This document shows, piece after piece, positions 61,201 to 64,000 of a stretch of DNA of 64,000 nt; positions within the stretch are counted from its first letter, which is position 1, and every line of letters starts with the position of its first letter. The stretch is from Glandiceps talaboti (Eukaryota; Hemichordata; Enteropneusta; Spengelidae). The stretch is taken from contig NC_135551.1 of NCBI RefSeq assembly GCF_964340395.1, forward strand, positions 31,800,455 to 31,864,454, in the 5' to 3' direction. Below the pieces are notes generated by a model, which saw only the letters and a list, made by a program, of their open reading frames with translations, was not told where the DNA came from and made no database searches. Position numbers and translations under genes: made by a program.

Positions 61201-63411
61201 TCAACCTTATTACAGCTTATCATGAAGTGTGCTGTTCGAGAGTGATACACCTGTCCTACAAATAGCGCCCTCTAGGGTGTACTACATGCTCTATAAACAG
61301 TGCCCTCAAGTGTTTATACTTCTTCTAGAACCTGTGACCTGTAGTATCATAATATGTCATGTGTTTCATCTGAATGGAAAAGTTGGATGTTTGCACCCAG
61401 AAATTGACTGATCACCATATGCCCATTTTGTATGCAAAGTAAATCCCACAAAGTCCTTATTACCATCATAATGTACCTGTATAATTGCAGTCTTGATGAG
61501 TCAGTCGTCCCATCTATGTACATTGTGTAATGTACCAGACTACCAGAGGGCACTCTTTATGCACAGATGAAATATTGTCACTAGTACTCTGCCAGTTACT
61601 TACTTGTTCCAGGATCAGAATGAAAGTTTCAATCCATGTCATAATCACTGGAAATCACAGTCTTTGTCCATGTAAATAGTAACCAATGTCACATTGTTGT
61701 CAACAGATCCATTCAGTAGTGCTCCCTGTCCCACCACTCCTACTAAGCCAGTATCTCCTGCTGCCAAGACACCACCTGCAGTACAGTGGACAGAACAGCA
61801 ACAGCAGCAATTGCTACAACAACAACAGCAGCAGCAAGCACAACAACAGGCACAGCAGCAGCAGCAACAACAACTGAGTGACGTAAGTGTGAATTCTTTC
61901 CTTTATATTGTGAATGCATACTTTAGTAACGAGTCTTCAACCATACCTTTTCTTTCCAGTGAAAATAAGTATTGTTTTGTTGATTGTTTATCAAAAATTT
62001 AACATCATTCAATTCCTTCACAGATAACACACATTCAAATAATATCATACATGTATGTCTGAAATGTGACAGCTGGTGTACAATCATGTAACATAAACAT
62101 TTTTGGGGCTATTTTTCATTAAATGTCCATGGTGTTAATGTTGTTTGTTACATATATATAATGTGTGCTTAAAACATGGTATATGTTACATACATATGTG
62201 TACATAAAACATGTTATGGTATGCTACACACATGTTAGTATTTGTGCTTAAAACATTTACATTGGGTTTATCATGTGGTAGGGGTTCATAGATATTACAT
62301 GTCTGTCCGTTGGTGTGTAACTGTGTCTGTGTTAGTCAGCCATTGTTGCCAAATATTATCATACAAAGCCAGATTTAATTTGTTGCTAATAGATTCCAAA
62401 CAAAATGACAAACTTTCTTCTTTTTTATCAAAAATTGCATTAAATGTACTTAAACTTGATTGTATTTAAATTAATTAACTACACTTTGTTTATACTTTGA
62501 AAAAAATTCTTAAACTACTCAAAAGCAAATCTTGAAAATTTGCAAGTTATCACATCCTTCTAAAACATAGTTTTGCAGTTATCACAAATGATTTGACTGT
62601 TAATTTCTATCTTGTTCACAGCAGCAGTGGGCTACATTTTCAGATCACGGTTCCCCTCCTGTCTTGCCACCGTCCCCTTCATCGCAATCACCGGCTAACT
62701 TTGACTTTGCCTCCATATCACCTGATCCTGTAAGTCATACTCTCACATCTCACACTTGTTGTTCTCATAATCACACGAGAGAAAAGTCAACTCTCTGAAA
62801 AATAAAAATTGTTGGTGGTATTTTATCAATTTGACACATCACTGTAGCCTTGGACTTAATAATTAAAATGTCACTCTGTCCACTTTATACTGAAAGATTC
62901 AACTATTATAGCACTTCACATTGTCCCCAACTCAGCAATGTGAAGCACCCACAATGACAAATCTCTCACTGTATGGAAACCTAATCCATTCCACCTCATG
63001 AATTTATTCATGAATTTTGATACAATATGTAGTGCTAGACTTGAAATAAGTTTCTTTTGTTGTAAGAAGTTACTTTATGCATGTTAATTGTGTGGTAATA
63101 CACAAAGTGACACACGGTCCTATTATGGACACATCTCATGGTGTGCCACCAGAGGGTGCTTTTCTTTGAACAGGTGTGTTACATATCAGTGATTACATGT
63201 AGATGTTCACTGCTACAGTTCATTTTATCATGGTTATCACACGAATGCTAAGACTTGCAAAGGAAGGACTATGAGATGTGTCTGAATATTTCAACTTTAC
63301 AGGAAGGTAAAATAGTACAGCCTATTCCACTAAGGATATCTCCTGATGGCCAACCACTGCCTCCACAATATACTGATAATAAAGACTCACTTAGACCCAG
63401 AACATTTTCAG
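19441..63411 (+). CDS. REPS1: REPS1/REPS2 ortholog, RalBP1-associated EH-domain protein (13 exons, 3' part missing)
   Basis: Vertebrate REPS proteins bind RalBP1 and, through EH domains, NPF-containing endocytic proteins, linking Ral signalling to receptor endocytosis at the plasma membrane. Thirteen exons join in phase and give about 737 residues: EH1 at about 1-105 (exons 1-2, with [20 protein letters not shown] nearly as in vertebrate REPS1), Q/P linker 108-169, Ser/Pro region 170-290, Q8-P8-Q11 and further Q-rich sequence about 310-470, EH2 about 483-575 with EF-hand loop [12 protein letters not shown] and the conserved Trp, a second Q-rich tract about 630-662, then QQWATFSDH and [10 protein letters not shown] matching the vertebrate linker. 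EH2 begins near residue 483 against about 285 in human, mainly because of Q/S-rich growth. The RalBP1-binding coiled coil must lie to the right. A single pre-duplication ortholog is likely, so REPS1 versus REPS2 cannot be decided. Confidence 0.93.
20877..20950 (+). repeat. (TTG)18(CTG)6 trinucleotide tract in intron 1
   Basis: A TTG run that changes to CTG at about 20932. On the opposite strand it reads CAG/CAA, the same triplet types as the polyQ exons of this gene, but here intronic and antisense. Confidence 0.97.
22502..23300 (+). repeat. 39/42-bp minisatellite with a 288-bp higher-order unit
   Basis: About 19-20 units with the core CTAGACAGTTGTATCTGG, CAGGAGTACAGAGCATTACA. A 42-bp form has an extra TCT (TATCTCTGG). 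The series at 22570 repeats at 22858, an offset of 288 bp that equals five 42-bp plus two 39-bp units. Confidence 0.95.
23301..27616. other. Intron 1 stretch without recognised features
   Basis: AT-rich intronic DNA with frequent TACATGTA-type words, a G run at about 26100-26115, and no coding or mobile element signature that I can support. Confidence 0.6.
27617..28260 (+). repeat. 37-bp minisatellite, about 17 copies, two alternating unit types
   Basis: Units share CAGATACCTTAGCTAGACTA and GTGTG[GC]TACC. Two endings, TATACTA and TTATATC, are interspersed, so two lineages were amplified together. One copy is 36 bp. Confidence 0.95.
29680..29990 (+). mobile_element. Second LINE 3' tail, truncated
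   Basis: A short frame reads [20 protein letters not shown] and stop (about 29698-29763), matching the end of LINE proteins (KSFIPSAI..LN). About 200 bp of 3' UTR follows and ends GACAATAAAGTTAT plus a TTTCTA simple repeat near 29955-29990. The 14-nt terminus is identical to that of the LINE at 18.0 kb, so both come from one or two related families. Upstream coding is lost. Confidence 0.7.
30717..31299. mobile_element. Foldback (MITE-like) element with TA target and an amplified right arm
   Basis: Left end GCCTGTTTACTGCACTGTTG (30717-30736, continuing to 30752) is the reverse complement of the right-end sequence, which finishes AAACAGGC at 31299. TA lies on both sides (30715-30716 and 31300-31301). 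The interior is a 58-bp array derived from the right arm. A related element lies at about 50018-50433. Non-autonomous: no coding sequence seen. Confidence 0.65.
30773..31287 (+). repeat. 58-bp minisatellite, about 9 copies, built from a transposon terminal repeat
   Basis: Units contain GGGCTGGGAAGTACAACCAG, CTAATGATGTATCTCAACAG and TGCAGTAAACAG.CTATA. The last two modules are the reverse complement of the left terminal repeat at 30717-30752. Confidence 0.93.
31307..31547. mobile_element. 241-bp GC-rich foldback MITE with a 9-bp target-site duplication (Mutator-like)
   Basis: Ends TAGACTGTCGACAGTCGCTC and its reverse complement. The arms remain paired for about 100 bp with few mismatches, including GTTTTATCTAAACTCCG and GCGCAACACTAGT. 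Flanked by perfect GCTACCTCC at 31298-31306 and 31548-31556. The centre has two copies of GAGGGCCGAAGGCCCGAG. Long terminal repeats plus a 9-bp duplication fit a Mutator-like non-autonomous element. It landed at the very edge of the neighbouring foldback element. Confidence 0.85.
33083..33247 (+). repeat. (ACACA)n pentanucleotide microsatellite
   Basis: CAACA-type repeat with three small interruptions (two of them CTGTCAACAC). The open frames across it are repeat artefacts. Confidence 0.95.
33654..33774 (+). repeat. (AAAT)n tetranucleotide microsatellite
   Basis: About 30 copies of AATA with a few GAAT variants. Confidence 0.95.
34307..34557. mobile_element. Diverged foldback element with a telomere-like interior
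   Basis: CATTTTGGCGCCTG at 34307-34320 is inverted as CAGGTGCCAAAATG at 34544-34557, and ACCCAAGATG (about 34372) as CATCTTGGGT (about 34502). Between them lies GGTTAGGGTTAAGGTTAAGG and TTAGGGTTAGG (34379-34413). No target-site duplication noticed. Probably an old non-autonomous DNA element. Confidence 0.55.
35479..35650 (+). CDS. REPS1: REPS exon 2 (EH1 C-terminal half)
   Basis: 172 nt, phase 0 in, phase 1 out. Reads [40 protein letters not shown], then [13 protein letters not shown]. This is the strongest family match in the window. The EF-type loop of EH1 lacks the calcium-binding residues, as in vertebrate REPS1. Donor GTAAGA. Confidence 0.97.
36275..36630 (-). pseudogene. Possible decayed coding fragment, protein not recognised
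   Basis: Read on the - strand from about 36609, one frame gives [20 protein letters not shown], stop, then [37 protein letters not shown], with several further stops in the same frame. The K/E/D-rich composition that persists across the stops suggests a former coding sequence such as a retrocopy. No family recognised; chance is possible. Confidence 0.3.
37740..37925 (+). mobile_element. Dispersed repeat with a terminal hairpin (AGTCCCC...GGGGACT)
   Basis: 37747-37777 folds perfectly: AGTCCCC pairs with GGGGACT and the inner GGGCA with TGCCC. It is followed by a CCATC/CCGTC-rich tract and a CACCCTCATATCTCTGGCAT region. I recall similar CCCGGAGGGGACTTATA elements in several marine invertebrate genomes. 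The 74-codon frame here is a by-product. Confidence 0.45.
38573..38839 (+). repeat. Degenerate 62-74-bp tandem repeat containing the exon 3 acceptor (4 copies)
   Basis: Copies start near 38573, 38640, 38702 and 38766. Each ends in a version of GATAGACAAGAAACGAGCCC: ATAAGAAATGAGCCC, GATAAACAAGAAACAAGC, GATAGACAAGAAACAAGC and the true exon start. The third copy keeps an AG in the acceptor position. Confidence 0.75.
38823..38907 (+). CDS. REPS1: REPS exon 3 (linker)
   Basis: 85 nt, phase 1 in, phase 2 out. Reads (D)[27 protein letters not shown](R). Donor GTGAGA. No detailed match to vertebrates, but the phase and open frame are good and the position between EH1 and the PPPP linker fits. Confidence 0.85.
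39768..40760 (+). repeat. 25-bp minisatellite, about 39 copies
   Basis: Units read CAGACATGCATACAG followed by GGTTGAAATC, TGCTGAAATT, GACTGAAATA or TACTGAAATC. Overlapping open frames on the - strand (up to 153 codons) arise because the unit lacks stops in all three phases. Confidence 0.95.
41473..41652 (+). repeat. Compound (TCTG)n-(TCCG)n-(TC)n microsatellite
   Basis: TGTC runs, a short CCGT run at 41527-41547, more TGTC, then about 16 TC dinucleotides ending at about 41649. Confidence 0.95.
41874..41973 (+). CDS. REPS1: REPS exon 4 (Q/P linker)
   Basis: 100 nt, phase 2 in, phase 0 out. Reads (R)[33 protein letters not shown]. The PPPP with following GQV aligns with vertebrate VIPPPPGRGQV. 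Donor GTAAGT. An inner CAG/GTATCA at 41909 could act as an alternative donor. Confidence 0.9.
42510..42571 (+). repeat. (GTCT)n/(GT)n microsatellite
   Basis: An interrupted TGTC run. Confidence 0.9.
42815..43545 (+). repeat. Degenerate ~56-60-bp tandem repeat, about 12 copies
   Basis: Units keep TAGTCTAGATACAATGTTTA and GTAC.CTGGA..ACTGCTA. The first four are similar and later ones drift in length and sequence: an old, decaying array. Confidence 0.85.
44093..44940 (+). repeat. 25-bp minisatellite, about 33 copies
   Basis: Units read ACCCAAGTATACCACACTGT with AAATT, ATAAT or ACATGTA endings. Copies become irregular toward 44940. Unrelated in sequence to the 25-bp array at 39.8 kb. Confidence 0.95.
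45602..45811. mobile_element. 210-bp foldback MITE with a 9-bp target-site duplication (Mutator-like)
   Basis: Near-perfect arms: CAATCTGAATAAAATCGGAT, GTGGTGAAAGCAGCTAAATG and CTTTATTTACCTCT on the left, their reverse complements on the right, meeting at a short loop near 45704-45715. Flanked by AGTAACAGT at 45593-45601 and 45812-45820. Same architecture as the 31.3 kb element but no sequence similarity. Confidence 0.85.
46778..46906 (+). CDS. REPS1: REPS exon 5 (Ser/Pro region)
   Basis: 129 nt, phase 0 on both sides, so it can be skipped without a frameshift. Reads [42 protein letters not shown]. Proline-directed SP sites resemble SPQQSPPTSPHTW of vertebrate REPS1. Acceptor TTTTGTTACAG, donor GTATGA. 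Confidence 0.9.
50018..50433. mobile_element. Foldback element related to the 30.7 kb element
   Basis: Left end CCTGTTTACTGCACTGTTGA then GATACATCGTTAGCGGGTCA (50019-50058). The inverted right end, about 80% similar, is at 50394-50431 (GACCAGCTAACGATGTATGT). A single-copy right arm shows the ancestral structure from which the 58-bp array at 30.8 kb was amplified. No clear target-site duplication. Confidence 0.65.
50985..51900 (+). repeat. 48-bp minisatellite with internal GT expansions
   Basis: About 16 units with GGGGCTATAGGAATGATCCA, CCCTGTCTGTTTGTG and TCTGTCTGTCCAT. In three units the GTCTGTTTGTG part has become a long (GT)n run (about 51401-51455, 51629-51673 and 51703-51766). Confidence 0.95.
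52700..52858 (+). repeat. Three-copy ~50-57-bp tandem repeat
   Basis: Copies share TAGTGGTAGTCA, GTAATCCACATCAGATCTTA and CCATTTGTTAGATTT. Confidence 0.85.
54261..54492 (+). CDS. REPS1: REPS exon 6 (Ser/Pro region)
   Basis: 232 nt, phase 0 in, phase 1 out. Reads [40 protein letters not shown], then [20 protein letters not shown] and DTETDEL. It opens like exon 5 (SGS..SS, PPDSP). Acceptor TTCCTTCACAG, donor GTACGT. Confidence 0.93.
54651..55113 (+). repeat. 30-bp minisatellite filling intron 6 up to the exon 7 acceptor
   Basis: About 15 copies of TATGTTGTCATGTTATGACA with AGGTTTATAG. The array ends 13 bp before exon 7, so the last unit runs into the polypyrimidine/acceptor TGTCCTTCCCATACAG. 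Open frames in several phases are artefacts. Confidence 0.93.
55127..55795 (+). CDS. REPS1: REPS exon 7 (polyQ/polyP region and start of EH2)
   Basis: 669 nt, phase 1 in and out. Starts (V)[20 protein letters not shown], then eight Q (CAA), eight P (CCA), eleven Q, P and QQQ (55192-55284). It continues as a Q-rich, low-charge stretch, a His cluster ([12 protein letters not shown]), and finally [27 protein letters not shown]. The last part begins EH2, matching vertebrate [20 protein letters not shown]. About 100 glutamines make the region likely disordered and prone to self-association. Donor GTAAGC. Confidence 0.96.
56331..56394 (+). CDS. REPS1: REPS exon 8 (EH2, middle)
   Basis: 64 nt, phase 1 in, phase 2 out. 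Reads (G)[20 protein letters not shown](W). Compare human [20 protein letters not shown]. The split Trp codon is the conserved EH-domain tryptophan of the NPF-binding pocket. Acceptor CCATTAACAG, donor GTACGT. Confidence 0.96.
56577..56729 (+). repeat. (TGTTA)n pentanucleotide microsatellite, about 30 copies
   Basis: A TTATG run with one interruption (GTTGTGTTG) near 56653. Confidence 0.97.
56899..57710 (+). repeat. 90-bp tandem repeat, 9 copies, open in one + frame
   Basis: Highly similar 90-bp units. The frame 56912-57805 reads a 30-residue repeat: [20 protein letters not shown] and [10 protein letters not shown]. Copy-to-copy changes (V/M, V/F, K/R, G/S, codon AGA-AGG-AAG) are mostly amino-acid changing, which argues against selection for a protein. 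It lies inside intron 8 with no splice signals joining it to REPS in phase. Confidence 0.93.
58106..58257 (+). CDS. REPS1: REPS exon 9 (EH2 EF-hand and end of domain)
   Basis: 152 nt, phase 2 in, phase 1 out. Reads (W)[50 protein letters not shown]. The loop [12 protein letters not shown] has D1, N3, D5, G6 and E12, a full calcium-binding EF-hand, as in human DFDKDGALTLDE. Acceptor ATATTTGCAG, donor GTAAAT. Confidence 0.97.
58258..60232 (+). other. REPS intron 9
   Basis: Mostly the 39-bp array (58424-59716), then about 500 bp with a duplicated ACTACACATGGCT module near 60095-60145. Confidence 0.85.
58424..59716 (+). repeat. 39-bp minisatellite, 33 copies, open in the - frames
   Basis: Units read TGTATGGTTTGACTTTGGTC and TTGATGTACATCCACTGAA, with G/A variants at GGTTT/AGTTT and CTGAA/CTAAA. 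On the - strand two frames stay open over the whole array (13-residue repeats [13 protein letters not shown] and [13 protein letters not shown]) and the third ([13 protein letters not shown]) is broken only by a TAG in the CTAAA variant. Variant order hints at 6-7-unit blocks. Confidence 0.95.
60233..60298 (+). CDS. REPS1: REPS exon 10 (candidate 66-nt cassette)
   Basis: 66 nt, phase 1 on both sides. Reads (V)[21 protein letters not shown]. Pyrimidine-rich TGCTGCCTCTAACTTCC precedes an AAAGCAG acceptor; donor TCAG/GTGATC. It has no counterpart that I recall in vertebrate REPS1, and skipping it keeps the frame (exon 9 and exon 11 share phase 1). The motif DGQPAPPQ recurs as DGQPLPPQ in exon 13. 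Confidence 0.65.
60299..61706 (+). other. REPS intron 10
   Basis: No gene or large repeat. A short (AAT)n run lies at about 60848-60862, and two CTCF-like words at 61265-61279 and 61539-61553. Confidence 0.75.
61707..61882 (+). CDS. REPS1: REPS exon 11 (Pro/Ser then polyQ)
   Basis: 176 nt, phase 1 in, phase 0 out. Reads (D)[30 protein letters not shown], then Q-rich sequence with L and A interruptions from mixed CAA/CAG codons, ending QLSD. Aligns in position with vertebrate [20 protein letters not shown]. Donor GTAAGT. Confidence 0.93.
62622..62729 (+). CDS. REPS1: REPS exon 12 (conserved linker)
   Basis: 108 nt, phase 0 on both sides. Reads [36 protein letters not shown]. Matches human EQWETFSERS...FDSNIAPADP. 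The acceptor is CACAG followed by CAGCAG, a tandem NAGNAG-type site, so one or two Gln may be variably included (starts at 62622, 62625 or 62628). Donor GTAAGT. Confidence 0.94.
63145..63159 (+). promoter_or_regulatory. CTCF-like core motif in intron 12
   Basis: GCCACCAGAGGGTGC closely resembles the bilaterian CTCF core CCAC.AG.GGGC[AG]. Single-motif evidence only. Confidence 0.3.
63303..63411 (+). CDS. REPS1: REPS exon 13 (conserved linker; last exon seen)
   Basis: 109 nt, phase 0 in, phase 1 out. Reads [36 protein letters not shown]. Matches human AIVHPVPIRMTPSK. Acceptor CAACTTTACAG, donor GTAAGA. The gene continues beyond the window. Confidence 0.94.
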
Positions 63412-63542
63412 GTAAGAAAAAAGATATGACCAAAATTCTTGTGTCCTTACTCTAGAATTGTAATATGTAATAGTTTCAAAACTCATACTGTTAATTATTT
63501 ACCTAATATATTTGGCTCAATCACTTTAATCAACTAATAGTA

Positions 63543-64000
63543 GTATACAGTGCCATCCTACCGGCACATTCACTTGACAAGTCTACATCATTGAACCATA
63601 TACAGTGCCATCCTACCGGCACATTCACTTGACAAGTCTACATCATTCAACCATATACAGTGCCATCCTACCAGTACATTCACTTGACAAGTCTACATCA
63701 TTGAACATATACAGTGCCATCCTACTGGCACATTCACTTGACAAGTCTACATCATTCAACCATATACAGTGCCATCCTACTGGCACATTCACTTGACAAG
63801 TCTACATCATTCAACCATATACAGTGCCATCCTACTGGCACATTCACTTGACAAGTCTACATCATTCAACCATATACAGTGCCATCCTACCGGTACATTC
63901 ACTTGACAAGTCTACATCATTCAACCATATACAATGTACAGTGCCATCCTACCAGTACATTCACTTGACAAGTCTACATCATTCAACCATATACAGTGCC
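63543..64000 (+). repeat. 55-bp minisatellite in intron 13, at least 8 copies, runs off the right edge
   Basis: Units read ATACAGTGCCATCCTACCGG, CACATTCACTTGACAAGTCT and ACATCATTCAACCAT. One copy (near 63930) has a 7-bp insertion (CAATGTA). Confidence 0.95.

Overview
The window is genomic DNA from an animal nucleus, probably a marine invertebrate. The evidence is a gene split into at least 13 exons with GT-AG introns, AT-rich non-coding DNA, LINE tails, foldback (MITE-like) elements and very many minisatellites. It carries one clearly recognisable gene, the ortholog of vertebrate REPS1/REPS2 (RalBP1-associated EH-domain protein). The species cannot be named from sequence alone: an invertebrate deuterostome or a lophotrochozoan would both fit.

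Layout. 1-12482 is one end of a very large tandem array of a ~36-bp unit (about 345 copies, continuing off the left edge). It is organised into higher-order repeats, the largest being a 4,644-bp block present twice back to back. 12483-16400 holds the 3' end of a + strand gene whose last exon encodes a SANT/Myb-like DNA-binding domain, with a poly(A) signal behind it. 16690-18690 is a foldback/minisatellite cluster split by a (TA)n run and a broken LINE 3' end. 19000-19440 is a CpG-richer promoter with a CCAAT/CRE pair and a YY1-type element. 19441-63411 contains the REPS gene (+ strand), whose 3' part lies beyond the right edge.

The 13 exons found encode about 737 residues and all join in phase. 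Order: N-terminal EH domain (exons 1-2), a short Q/P-rich linker (3-4), two serine/proline exons that look like duplicates (5-6), a long polyQ/polyP region (7), a second EH domain with a canonical EF-hand loop (7-9), a candidate 66-nt cassette exon (10), a second polyQ region (11), and conserved linker exons (12-13). The C-terminal RalBP1-binding coiled coil is not in the window.

The introns are notable for about a dozen unrelated minisatellites (units near 25, 25, 30, 37, 39, 39/42, 48, 55, 58, 59 and 90 bp) plus microsatellites. Several give long open frames only because the unit length is divisible by three. Two short foldback elements have perfect 9-bp target-site duplications (Mutator-like), a third family has terminal repeats that became a 58-bp minisatellite, and two LINE tails share the same 3' terminus. 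I found no tRNA, rRNA, CRISPR or prokaryotic system. The most interesting signals are the giant nested array, the interplay of tandem repeats with splice sites (exons 3 and 7), and lineage-specific exon duplication and polyQ growth in REPS.
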